Positions 27,776 through 36,285 of a DNA stretch of 64,000 bases are shown one piece after another (position 1 is the first letter of the stretch; each line of letters begins with the position of its first letter). The position numbers and the translations under genes are program-made. This DNA is from Streptomyces sp. VRA16 Mangrove soil. GTDB taxonomy: Bacteria; Actinomycetota; Actinomycetes; Streptomycetales; Streptomycetaceae. The notes under the pieces were generated by a model. The model ran no database searches. It saw only the letters and a program-made list of their open reading frames with translations, and was not told the origin of the DNA. The stretch covers positions 186,001 through 250,000 of the forward strand of contig NZ_JAFVLN010000005.1 of the NCBI RefSeq assembly GCF_017377775.1, read 5' to 3'.

Positions 27776-29005
27776 TCAGCCGTCGCATCCCAGGTCGGCC
27801 AGTTGCCGCGCGTACTCCTGGGCGATCGCCTTGTTCGGAGCGATCGCCTCCGCCGCCCGGTAGGCCTGTGCGGCCTCGCGGGGGCGTCCGAGCCGGCGCA
27901 GTGCGTCCGCGCGTACGGCCGGCACCGCGTGGTGTCCGGCCAGCTGCCGGTGCGTGTCGAGGCGGTCGACGGCATCCAGCTGGGCCTGTGGCCCGTCGCG
28001 CATCCCCACAGCAACAGCCCGGTTGAGCGCGACCACCGGGTTGGCCCGCAGGTCGAGGAGGCGGTCGTAGAGCTCCACGATGGCGCTCCAGTCGGTCCTG
28101 GCGGCCGTAGGAGCGAGCGCGTGTTGCGCGGCGATGGACGCCTGAAGGGCGAAAGGGCCGCCGGCCGGAGCCGCCTCGCGGGCCAGGGCCACACCCTCGG
28201 CGGCGAGTGTGTGGTCCCATCGCGTCCGGTCCTGGCGTTCCAAGGTGATGAGCCCGCCGTCGGCGTCGACTCTCGCCGCACGCCGGGAGTGCTGGAGCAA
28301 CAGCAGCGCGAGCAGCCCCCGTGCCTCCGAATCGCCGGGCGCTTCGGCGGTGACGAGCCGCGCGAGCCGGATGGCCTCCTCGGCAAGCTCGTCACGTGTC
28401 GTGCTGCCGTCACTGGGTGCGTAGCCCTCGGTGAAGATGAGACAGATGACGGCGAGGACCCCGCCCAGCCGGTCGGCGCGTGCCCCGGGCAACGGTTCGC
28501 GGTAGCCGATCGCGGCCGCCGCGATCTTCCGTTTCGCCCGCAGGATTCGCTGTGACACGGTGTCCTCGCCGATCAGGAAGGCCCGGGCGATCTCGCGCGT
28601 GGTGAGACCGCCGACGGCGCGGAGCGTCAGGGCGACCCGCGATTCGAGCGGAAGCGCGGGATGGCAGCAGGTGAACAACAGCCGCAGCTTCTCGTCCCCG
28701 GGAGGCGGGGGTTCATGGCCCGCCTGCAGCGCGGCGACCTCCACGAGCTTGGCGCTCTCGGTGCTCCGGCGCCGCAGGACGTCCACGGCGCGGTGCCGGG
28801 CCGCGGTCACCAGCCACGCCCCCGGCTTGCGCGGCACCCCATCCTTCTCCCAGGCCGTCAGAGCACGGGTGAACGCGTCCTGCGCGCAGTCCTCCGCCAG
28901 TTCCCAGTCGCCGGTCAGGCGCACGATCGTGCCGAAGACGGCGCCCCACTCGGCACGGTGTGCCTCCGCGAGCGCCGCCCGCACCTGCGCCCGCGCTGTG
29001 CTCAC
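27776..29005 (-). CDS. ECF sigma factor of the ECF42 type with C-terminal TPR extension
   Basis: It has 409 residues, twice a normal ECF sigma. Sigma-2 reads WGAVFGTIVRLTGDWELAED, followed by CAQDAFTRALTAW; sigma-4 has VALTLRAVGGLTTREIARAF with TVSQRILRAKRKI. The C-terminal ~220 residues are helical repeats ending RRLGRPREAAQAYRAAEAI, as in the ECF42 group. It starts with GTG at 29005 inside the stop of the upstream DGPF gene (GTGA overlap). ECF42 factors lack a classical anti-sigma; the TPR part and DGPF partner are thought to take that role. Confidence 0.92.
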   Translation of the reverse strand: MSTARAQVRAALAEAHRAEWGAVFGTIVRLTGDWELAEDCAQDAFTRALTAWEKDGVPRKPGAWLVTAARHRAVDVLRRRSTESAKLVEVAALQAGHEPPPPGDEKLRLLFTCCHPALPLESRVALTLRAVGGLTTREIARAFLIGEDTVSQRILRAKRKIAAAAIGYREPLPGARADRLGGVLAVICLIFTEGYAPSDGSTTRDELAEEAIRLARLVTAEAPGDSEARGLLALLLLQHSRRAARVDADGGLITLERQDRTRWDHTLAAEGVALAREAAPAGGPFALQASIAAQHALAPTAARTDWSAIVELYDRLLDLRANPVVALNRAVAVGMRDGPQAQLDAVDRLDTHRQLAGHHAVPAVRADALRRLGRPREAAQAYRAAEAIAPNKAIAQEYARQLADLGCDG

Positions 29006-29703
29006 GAGAAGTCCCGCCAGAATGCGCGCAGTTCGACGCTCCCTGACCGCGCCATGGGGCAGCGCGACAGATAGTCGAGCGCTTCCTCCCGTTCCCCGTC
29101 GATGAAGACGATGCCGGACACCGACTCGGGTACGTCCGTGTACGCGCCGTCGGTGATCAGCAACTCCCCTCCCCTGCGGCGCACCAGAGTGGCGTCCTCC
29201 ACGGAACGCAGATGCTCACCGCCCAGGTACAGGCCGGCGGCGCGGCCCTCGCGGACCCATGCGGCCACCGAGGCGCGCGACGGCGTGAACGGCGGCGCGG
29301 CCGGGTCCGTCCGGACGATGCCGAGGAACCGGGAGGCCGGCTCGTCGCCCGAGTGCGGGACGTTGTCCGTGTCCGGCCCCAGTTCCAGTGGTTCGACCGG
29401 CCGGATCTCCATGCGGCCCGCGGTGGCCATGGGGTGCGACGCGGCGACCTCGATCGCCTCGTCGAGATCGACGGCCTCGATGAGGTCGTACCCGGCGATC
29501 CACTCGTTCGTCTCCGCGAACGGCCCGTCGGTGACGAGCACTTGGTTCTCGCGGACGCGGACCGTGGTCGCCTCCGCGGGAGGCGTGAGCGGCATCCCCT
29601 CGATCCGCACGCCTTGGTCACCCCACTTCTCCACCCATGCGTCGGGGGTCTCGTCGACCGGCTCCCCTGCCGGGTCGGTGGCGACGAACAGTACGTACTT
29701 CAT
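29002..29703 (-). CDS. DGPF/YCII-family protein, partner of the ECF42 sigma factor
   Basis: It has 233 residues with two YCII-like ferredoxin folds. The first half carries MKYVLFVATDPAG and the hallmark VLVTDGPFAETNEWIAGYDL; the second half has the same core in altered form, LLITDGAYTDVPESVSGIVF. The second copy has TDGAY in place of TDGPF, so it may be structural only. It is coupled to the sigma gene by a 4-nt overlap. DGPF genes are usual targets of their ECF42 factor, so autoregulation at the promoter upstream of 29703 is likely. Confidence 0.88.
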   Translation of the reverse strand: MKYVLFVATDPAGEPVDETPDAWVEKWGDQGVRIEGMPLTPPAEATTVRVRENQVLVTDGPFAETNEWIAGYDLIEAVDLDEAIEVAASHPMATAGRMEIRPVEPLELGPDTDNVPHSGDEPASRFLGIVRTDPAAPPFTPSRASVAAWVREGRAAGLYLGGEHLRSVEDATLVRRRGGELLITDGAYTDVPESVSGIVFIDGEREEALDYLSRCPMARSGSVELRAFWRDFS

Positions 29704-30426
29704 GGCGTTCTCCTTTCGACCGTTTCACCAGGACGACGAAGAGCCTTCGCCGAATCCGACAACGGGCCGGAACTTGGCACGGTACAGATGCGAGGGGACA
29801 GGGCTCGGCTCCCGTGGTGCAGCCTTGAGCGGCCCGCAGAGCTCCCGTACCGAGTGTGACGGGCACCCGGCCGGAATCCGCGGGGCTCGTCACGATAGCT
29901 ACGCGCGTTCACTGGCAAGAAACATGGAGTGGCCCCGCCGGAAATCGGAATGCGAACATCGGCGAGGCTCCCCGGAGGAAGCACGGCTCCCCTTCACGTG
30001 CTCCCCCTCAATCCGTTCGCGGCACTGCCGGGGTGCGGGAGGCAGCCCGGCCGTATGCCGTGAACGGAAGGCCGGAGCCGCGTAGTCGGCGATGCGACTC
30101 CGGCCGCCCGAGGGCAACTTGCCGAGGAACGACGGGCGTTGGGTGTACCCCCACGGCGTATATGAAACGCTACGACATATGCCAGTGCGACCTCAAGGCC
30201 GCCTTGTGGACACACGACTTCCTTCTGACAACTGCCAACGGCACGGGCAGGGACAGGTCTTTCGACTCAGGGATGCTCGACCGGCTCGTTGTCCGGGTCT
30301 CCAGGAGTCCGACGACGGTCGGGCGAGACGAATGCGGAGTGATGACGGTTCAGCAAGGGAATGGGAGTTGCATTGGATTCTGCCGGGGTGAAAGCTGGCA
30401 TGCCAGGCATGCCGGAGGCGTCGAAG
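29704..30426. other. Intergenic stretch, 720 bp
   Basis: The left part should carry the ECF42-dependent promoter of the DGPF gene. A direct repeat of gcatgcc lies just before the GNAT gene (about 30400-30414). No further gene was supported; several overlapping open frames lack coding character. Confidence 0.4.
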
Positions 30427-30918
30427 ATGATGAGCAGCGTTGAGTTGAAGCTGACCGTGCGGGATCTGACGCACGCGGATCTGCCGGCGTGCGGCTGGGC
30501 CGGGTCCGCCCTCCATCTCACCAACGTCGAAAGGCAGTTGGAGCGCGCGCGGCGCGGCGAAGTCGACTACCTGGCAGTCTGCGCACGCGCTGATGTTCCG
30601 ATCGCCAAGTGCGGGATCGACTACTGGGTCACGGACGGCGTCGGCACGCTGTGGCAGCTGGCCGTCCACCCCGCGCTGCAGTCCTGCGGCATCGGCACCG
30701 TTCTCGTCTCGGCCGCGGAAGGACGCATCAAGAAGCGCGGGCTGCGGCACGCGGAATTGAGCGTCGAGGAGAACAACCCGCGTGCCCGCGTGCTCTACGA
30801 GCGTCTCGGCTACCGCGCCTTCGACCGTCGGCCGGACGCCTGGGACGAACAGACCCTCGACGGCACACTGCGTCGCCACGAAACCATGTGCACCGTGATG
30901 CGCAAGGAACTGCCGTAG
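30427..30918 (+). CDS. GNAT family N-acetyltransferase
   Basis: It has 163 residues from the ATG at 30427, with GGAGG 6 nt upstream; the ATG at 30430 is equally possible. The GNAT fold is complete: strand LWQLAVHPALQSCGIGTVLV with an acetyl-CoA loop of form QxxGxG (Q-S-C-G-I-G), then the C-terminal signature VEENNPRARVLYERLGYRAF. This is the RimI-like branch. The acceptor is not predictable. It appears to stand alone. Confidence 0.88.
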   Translation: MMSSVELKLTVRDLTHADLPACGWAGSALHLTNVERQLERARRGEVDYLAVCARADVPIAKCGIDYWVTDGVGTLWQLAVHPALQSCGIGTVLVSAAEGRIKKRGLRHAELSVEENNPRARVLYERLGYRAFDRRPDAWDEQTLDGTLRRHETMCTVMRKELP

Positions 30919-31328
30919 CTGCAGCGGCCCGGACGTCGCCGGCAAGCCCGTCCGGAGCCGAACCCCGCCTCTGTCCGTTCTGGAGTGCACGCCGTACTCC
31001 TCCCATCTCTGGCGGGACATCACACCCGCGCTCGCCCACACCCGCACCCGCACCCGCACGGTCGACTTCCTCGACCACCTCGGCTTCGGTCGGTCGGACC
31101 AGCGCGCGGAGCCGACGGGCGCCGCCCTGGTCCCCGCCGACTCGCCCGTACACCACACAGTCGGGCCGAGTGCGCCTGCCGCCTCACGCGCTACACCCAG
31201 CTGCCCCGCGGCGGGCGCTTCGCGGCACACGAGGAAGGTGACGGCGTCGGCGTGCTTCCACGGGTCCTTGCACGCACGCGTCCGCGTCCTTCGCTGAATG
31301 ATCCGTCTCCGACCCTAGGCTGGGGTTC
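30919..31328. other. Intergenic stretch with a short hexamer repeat
   Basis: About 410 bp. A CACCCG-like hexamer is repeated about four times near 31036-31060. One frame around it reads TVDFLDHLGFGRSDQRAEP, which could be a relic, but it has no start, family match or continuation. Confidence 0.35.
31316..31321 (+). promoter_or_regulatory. Putative -10 element of a leaderless promoter
   Basis: TAGGCT lies so that transcription would begin at or next to the GTG at 31329, 7 nt further on, and no ribosome-binding site is present. This is the usual form of a leaderless actinobacterial gene. Confidence 0.5.
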
Positions 31329-31949
31329 GTGGACAGATTCGACGGTGCGATCGCGGGAGTCGGCACCCGCTCCGGAGTGCGGCTCGTCGTCGGCATGTGG
31401 TCGGCCTCGCCGTTCGGGACGGTGACCGATGTGATGGTCGAGCGGTCCGACGGGCACCGCATTCTGATCGCGCCGACGCGGACCGTCGCCGACTACATCG
31501 CGGCCACCTACACGTTCGACGAGGTGCGGGTGGAAACCGTGGCGCTGGACCGGATCGCCCCTTCGCGCCTCGACGTCCGGGCCGAATCCCTGAACCTCTC
31601 GATCACCGTCGGCCGACGGACCGGCCTGGGACGGGTACTGGGCCTCGTCCCCCGAAGGATGGCCCGCACGGTGGCCTGGTGCCGGGTGACCGACCCCGCT
31701 GCCCGTCTGGTCCGACACGGCGTGCGGACCGTCGGCAGCGCGGGCGGCGGACGGCGCGAGTACTACTGCGCCCTCGACGAGCACCAGGTGATCGCAGCGT
31801 CGGCACGCCTGGACAACCGTGACCTCGGCCCTCTCGCACCGCTCGCCCCGCCCGTCAGGTTCGGCTTCTCGTCGGCGCCGGCCCGGCCATCGCTGGTGGA
31901 CGTCACCACGCTCATCGCCGACGGCCCTCAGGGACCTGAGAACGTGTGA
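31329..31949 (+). CDS. Conserved actinobacterial hypothetical protein
   Basis: It has 206 residues from the GTG at 31329. The N-terminus VDRFDGAIAGVGTRSGVRLV, with VVGMWSASPFGTVTDVMVE and RILIAPTRTVADYIAATY, resembles a conserved family common in actinobacteria whose function is unknown. No signal peptide, membrane segment or catalytic motif was seen. The mRNA is probably leaderless. Confidence 0.75.
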   Translation: MDRFDGAIAGVGTRSGVRLVVGMWSASPFGTVTDVMVERSDGHRILIAPTRTVADYIAATYTFDEVRVETVALDRIAPSRLDVRAESLNLSITVGRRTGLGRVLGLVPRRMARTVAWCRVTDPAARLVRHGVRTVGSAGGGRREYYCALDEHQVIAASARLDNRDLGPLAPLAPPVRFGFSSAPARPSLVDVTTLIADGPQGPENV

Positions 31950-32011
31950 ACCCATGCCGGGGCACCGGCCGCTGCACGATCCGGTGAAAGCGTTGGAACC
32001 GGTTGGACCGA

Positions 32012-32038
32012 CGGAAGCGGCGGAAGCGGCGGAAGCGG
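32012..32038. repeat. Three tandem copies of cggaagcgg
   Basis: Exact 9-bp units in an intergenic stretch, the same unit length and copy number as at 318-344 and 14787-14813. Confidence 0.8.
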
Positions 32039-32085
32039 CATGCAACCGTCACCGACCGGTCCCTGGCCTTTGAGACCGTTCCCGT

Positions 32086-32250
32086 TCAGTCGGCTTCGGG
32101 GGCGGGAGCGCCCGCGCCGAGTGCGGCAACGGCGGCTTCGGCCGCATCGGCCAGCAACCGGTCGTCGGCCCGGGTGTCCTTGGGGCCGTCTCGGCAGGTG
32201 AGGATCGCCAGCACCAGCGGACCGATCAAGCGGCGTGACGGCCGATACAT
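32086..32250 (-). CDS. Possible small protein, 54 aa
   Basis: It reads MYRPSRRLIGPLVLAILTCR then a helical acidic C-terminus (DTRADDRLLADAAEAAVAAL). The short hydrophobic segment and tidy ending look protein-like, and codon third positions are G/C-rich. There is no clear ribosome-binding site and no recognised family, so it may be spurious. Confidence 0.35.
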   Translation of the reverse strand: MYRPSRRLIGPLVLAILTCRDGPKDTRADDRLLADAAEAAVAALGAGAPAPEAD

Positions 32251-32704
32251 GCGTCTCGGAGTCCCCGCAGGATTCGTGTCCCGAGCGAGTGTCGCCGATC
32301 CGCTCGGGAGCGGACACCGCACTACAGCGCTTGCTATCGCATACGCGTCCACTTCTTCACCCCACCCCAAAGAGTGAACTTGATCTGCGGCGGAACACGT
32401 CACACGTGACAGTGGACCGGCAACTCCTTCAGGGGACACACACGCTCCTGACCGGCTCATTGCTTCTGGAGTGCTTCGCTCCGGCTCCATCGCGCCCGCT
32501 CCCACGCGCCGCCGCACACCTCGGATCGATCACGCACTCCCGCCCTGTGTTTTCACAGAACCCGCACGCGGCGTCCCGCTGAGCATCACTATGTGACGCG
32601 TCAGAGCGGCACGGCCACGAACTGCGACCGGGTCGGTGCCGCTGGGGGGCGAACGCAGGGCAGCGGGGGCTGCCTGCGTTCGGTCAGAAGGGGACCACAA
32701 CCAC

Positions 32705-34723
32705 ATGAATCGCTCCACGGGAGCGGCGGCCGTCGGTGCCGGCGCTCTGTTTCTCGCGCTCTCGCTGCCCACGGCACCCGCTTCGGCCGCCGACACCGCA
32801 CCGCGCATCGACCTGCGTGTCCTGGTGGTGACCGACGGAGGCCCGGCCACCGCGGCCATCGCCGCCGAACTCGACAGCGAGGGAACGCCCTACACCACCG
32901 TCGATCTCACGCAGTCCAACCGGCCGGTGATCGACGCCGCGTTCCTCGCCGACACGGTCGGCGGCCGGGCGCGGGCCAAGTTCCAGGCGGTCGTCCTGCC
33001 CAACGACAATCCGTTCGGCGCCGGCTCGGCGGAGTCGACCGCGCTCGCCGACTTCGAGAAGAAGTTCGCGATCCCGCAAGTGGACGCGTACACGTATGCC
33101 AAGGCCGATGTCGGCGAGCAGCCACCGCAGTTCGCGGGGATTCTCGACGGCACCGAGGCTCAGGTGACGGACGCGGGCAAGAGCGCCGCGTTCGGCTATC
33201 TGTCCGGCTCGGTGCCGTTCGAGAACAACTCGCCCGACGTGGCCGAGAGCTACGGCTATCTCGCGCAGCCGGCCGCCGGCGCCGACTTCACTCCCTACGT
33301 GGAGGCGGAGATCCCCGGCACCGGCCAGAAGGGCTCGCTGGTGGGCGAGTACAAGCACGACGGGCGCCGCGAACTGGTGGTGAACTTCGTCTACAACCAG
33401 TATCAGCAGCAGTTCCGGCTGCTGGCCCGCGGCATCGTCGACTGGATGACGCAGGGCATGCACCTGGGCGCCTCGAGGAACTACTTCGCGGTCCACGTCG
33501 ACGACGTGTTCCTCGCCGACGACCGGTGGAACTCCGACCTCAACTGCACACCGGGCGACGTCGACTGTCCCGGGGGCGGCGGCACACCCGACGAGATCCG
33601 GATGACCGCTGCCGACGCCCAGTACGCCGCACAGTGGTCCAAGCAGCGTGGCTTCACCCTCGACATGGTGTTCAACGGTGGCGGCAGCGAGATGTTCAAG
33701 CAGGACAACGGCGGATCCGACGCCCTGGCCGCCCAGTTGATCGCCGACAAGGCGACGTACCGGTGGGTGAACCACACCTACGACCATCCCTTCCTCGGCT
33801 GTGTGCAGGACGTCAGCACGGTGCCGTGGAAGTGCGCCACGAACGCGAACGGGACGACGCAGTGGGTGACGCAGGCGAAGATCTCGCAGGAGATCTCCGA
33901 CAACCGGGGCTGGGCCCAGCGCGCCGGACTTCCGCTGAACAGAGCCGAGTTGGTCACCGGTGAGCACTCGGGTCTGAAGGTGCTGCCCCAGCAGCCCGAG
34001 GACAACCCGAACCTGTCCGGCGCCCTCAGCCTGAACGGGGTCACATCGCTGGCATCGGACGCCTCCCGCGAGAGCGAACAGCGCAAGGTCGGGCCCGCGC
34101 TCACCGTGCCGCGCCACCCGATGAACGTCTTCTACAACGCGGGCAAGGCCGCCGAGATGGTCGACGAGTACAACTGGATCTACACCTCGAAGGCGGACGG
34201 CGGCAGCGGCATCTGCGAGGGTTCGGCCACCACCACCTGCCTGTCCCAGCCGCTTTCGGCCGACGGGTACACGTCGTACATCGTGCCGCTGGAGGCACGC
34301 ACCGCGTTCGGGCACGTGCTCGGCAACGACCCGGACCCGCACTACATCCACCAGTCCAACCTCGCCGAGGACCGGATCGCCTATCCGGTGCTGGACAGCG
34401 TCCTCGACAAGTACGCCTCGCTCTTCACGTCGTCCACGCCGATCGAGAACCTGCCGATGGCGCAGATCGCCACGGAGATGAAGCAGCGAGCGGCCTGGCG
34501 CGCGGCCGTGGCCGCCAACAAGGTGACGGCCTACCGGATCGGTACGACGGTGACGGTCCAGGCCCCTTCGGGTGTGGCGGTCACCGCGACGGCGCCGACC
34601 GGAACCGTGCAGCAACTCGCCCTCGGGACAAAGACGTTCGGCTCCGCCTATGCCGGGAGGCAGTCAGGCTGGGTGACACCCGCCCTCCTGCAGACCCAGG
34701 TGACACTGCGGCTGCCCAACTAG
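32705..34723 (+). CDS. Secreted CE18/Agd3-like polysaccharide deacetylase
   Basis: It has 672 residues. The signal peptide ends near ASAAD. Residues 38-250 form a Rossmann-like module (LRVLVVTDGGPATAAIA). The catalytic part carries a NodB-type first motif, His264-Val-Asp266-Asp267 in NYFAVHVDDVFLADD, and a second HTxxH motif, His357-Thr-Tyr-Asp-His361 in NHTYDHPFLG, as needed for a metal-dependent N-deacetylase. The layout resembles Agd3, the fungal galactosaminogalactan deacetylase. It is followed 41 bp later by a PelF-like glycosyltransferase, so it probably modifies a secreted amino-sugar polymer. The ribosome-binding site is weak. Confidence 0.75.
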   Translation: MNRSTGAAAVGAGALFLALSLPTAPASAADTAPRIDLRVLVVTDGGPATAAIAAELDSEGTPYTTVDLTQSNRPVIDAAFLADTVGGRARAKFQAVVLPNDNPFGAGSAESTALADFEKKFAIPQVDAYTYAKADVGEQPPQFAGILDGTEAQVTDAGKSAAFGYLSGSVPFENNSPDVAESYGYLAQPAAGADFTPYVEAEIPGTGQKGSLVGEYKHDGRRELVVNFVYNQYQQQFRLLARGIVDWMTQGMHLGASRNYFAVHVDDVFLADDRWNSDLNCTPGDVDCPGGGGTPDEIRMTAADAQYAAQWSKQRGFTLDMVFNGGGSEMFKQDNGGSDALAAQLIADKATYRWVNHTYDHPFLGCVQDVSTVPWKCATNANGTTQWVTQAKISQEISDNRGWAQRAGLPLNRAELVTGEHSGLKVLPQQPEDNPNLSGALSLNGVTSLASDASRESEQRKVGPALTVPRHPMNVFYNAGKAAEMVDEYNWIYTSKADGGSGICEGSATTTCLSQPLSADGYTSYIVPLEARTAFGHVLGNDPDPHYIHQSNLAEDRIAYPVLDSVLDKYASLFTSSTPIENLPMAQIATEMKQRAAWRAAVAANKVTAYRIGTTVTVQAPSGVAVTATAPTGTVQQLALGTKTFGSAYAGRQSGWVTPALLQTQVTLRLPN

Positions 34724-34764
34724 CCCCGCACCCACGAGCGAGTGAACCGGAATACACCACTGTG

Positions 34765-36285
34765 ATGGACGCGCTCAACTCTCCCATCTCTCCCGTCCCC
34801 CCTGTGTCCCCCATCTCTCCTGCTGCTCATCTGCGCTCCGTGCCGCAGGTCACCCTGCTGACCGAAGGCACCTATCCGCACAGCCACGGCGGCGTCAGCG
34901 TCTGGTGCGACCAACTCGTACGCGGCATGCCGGAGGTTCGCTTCGACGTCATCGCGGTCACCGGCACCGGGCGCGAGGCGCTGGCCTGGAAACTGCCGCC
35001 CCACGTGTCGCCTCCGACGGTGCTGCCCATGTGGGGGCCGGCCCCGTCCGGCCCCGCGCCCCGCGGCCGCACCGCGCGCCGGATCCTGGCCGCCTACGAG
35101 CAGTTCGTCACGTCCCTGCTCGACCCGGCGGCCGAGGAGGGCTTCGGCCCCGCACTGTACGAACTCGCACGCTACGCCCACGGCGGCGCCCTCTCGCAGG
35201 TGTTGCGCGGAGACGGAGCGGTACGCGTACTCACCTCGGTGTGGCGGCGTCCCGATCTGGAGACCGCCGCGGCCCGGCCCACCCTGCACGACGCGGTCAC
35301 CGCGTCGAGTCTGCTGGAACACGCCCTGCGCCCCCTGGCCGCACGCCCGCCAGAACGTGGAGTGGTGCATGCGGTGAGCGGCGGCATCGCCGCCCTCCCC
35401 GGCCTCATAGCCCGTCAACTCCACGGTGTACCCCTGCTCTTGACCGAGCACGGGGTGTATCTGCGCGAGCGCTATCTGGGCTACCGGACGGGCCCGTACG
35501 CCTGGCCGGTCAAGGCGCTGCTGCTGGGCTTCTTCCGGCTGCTCGCCGAGGAGACGTACCGCAGGGCCGCGCTGATCACTCCCGGCAATCGCTACAACCG
35601 GCTGTGGGAGGAGCGGGGCGGCGCCGATCCGGCGCTGATCCGCACGGTCTACAACGGCGTGGACCCGGCGGCGTTCCCGCCGGCCGGCCCCGAACCGGAG
35701 CGTCCCACGCTCAGCTGGGCCGGCCGGGTCGACCCGATCAAGGACCTGGAGACGCTGATCCGCGCGTTCGCCGTGGTCCAACAGAAGGTCTCCGACGCGC
35801 AGTTGAGGCTGTTCGGCGGCACTCCACGGGGCGGCGAGGGGTACCGGGAACGCTGCGAGGCACTGGCGGCCTCCCTCGGCGTCGGCGACGCGGTGCGTTT
35901 CGAGGGCCGCGTGGAACACATCAAGGACGCCTACGCGGCGGGCAACGTCGTGATGCTCTCCAGCATCAGCGAGGGCTTTCCGTTCACGCTCATCGAGGCG
36001 ATGTCGTGCGGCCGCGCCACCGTCTCCACGGACGTCGGCGGGGTCCGGGAGGCGGTCGGCCCGACCGGCCTGGTCGTCCCGCCCCGCGACCCGCAGGCGA
36101 TGGCGCGGGCGGCCCTGGAGCTCCTCTCCGACGGCCCGCGCAGGGCGGCGATGGGCGAGGCGGCCCGCCTGCGGGTGATCGAACAGTTCACACTGCGGCA
36201 GACCGTGGAAGCGTTCTGCGCCATCTACCGCGAGCTGGGCCAACACACGGCCGTCGGACGCGAGCCGGTCGGGGTGGCCGTATGA
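34765..36285 (+). CDS. PelF-like GT4 glycosyltransferase
   Basis: It has 506 residues (a GTG one codon earlier is possible). After a Pro/Ser-rich N-terminus the PelF signature begins: VTLLTEGTYPHSHGGVSVWC. Then come LLLTEHGVYLRERYLGY, TVYNGVDPAAFPPAG, LSWAGRVDPIKDLETLI and the GT4 EX7E-type donor site (SEGFPFTLIEAMSCGRATVS). In Pseudomonas, PelF is the cytoplasmic polymerase of the GalNAc-rich Pel polymer. It overlaps the next gene by ATGA, indicating coupling with the membrane protein. Confidence 0.88.
   Translation: MDALNSPISPVPPVSPISPAAHLRSVPQVTLLTEGTYPHSHGGVSVWCDQLVRGMPEVRFDVIAVTGTGREALAWKLPPHVSPPTVLPMWGPAPSGPAPRGRTARRILAAYEQFVTSLLDPAAEEGFGPALYELARYAHGGALSQVLRGDGAVRVLTSVWRRPDLETAAARPTLHDAVTASSLLEHALRPLAARPPERGVVHAVSGGIAALPGLIARQLHGVPLLLTEHGVYLRERYLGYRTGPYAWPVKALLLGFFRLLAEETYRRAALITPGNRYNRLWEERGGADPALIRTVYNGVDPAAFPPAGPEPERPTLSWAGRVDPIKDLETLIRAFAVVQQKVSDAQLRLFGGTPRGGEGYRERCEALAASLGVGDAVRFEGRVEHIKDAYAAGNVVMLSSISEGFPFTLIEAMSCGRATVSTDVGGVREAVGPTGLVVPPRDPQAMARAALELLSDGPRRAAMGEAARLRVIEQFTLRQTVEAFCAIYRELGQHTAVGREPVGVAV

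Larger units (their letters stand above)
31950..32704. other. 755-bp gap upstream of the deacetylase locus
   Basis: It contains the 9-bp repeat at 32012-32038 and one weak minus-strand small frame at 32086-32250. The right end should contain the promoter of the exopolysaccharide-like locus; no operator was recognised. Confidence 0.4.

Noticed and set aside
29704..30426. A small gene around the two ATATG motifs near 30160-30180
   Set aside because: Frames starting there lack ribosome-binding sites, family-like sequence and coding third-position bias.
31036..31060. CACCCG hexamer repeats as a possible CRISPR or origin element
   Set aside because: Units are directly adjacent without spacers and too short; simple low-complexity DNA.
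32684..34615. A 643-codon minus-strand frame over the deacetylase gene
   Set aside because: No recognisable sequence; the plus strand carries a signal peptide and metal-site motifs.
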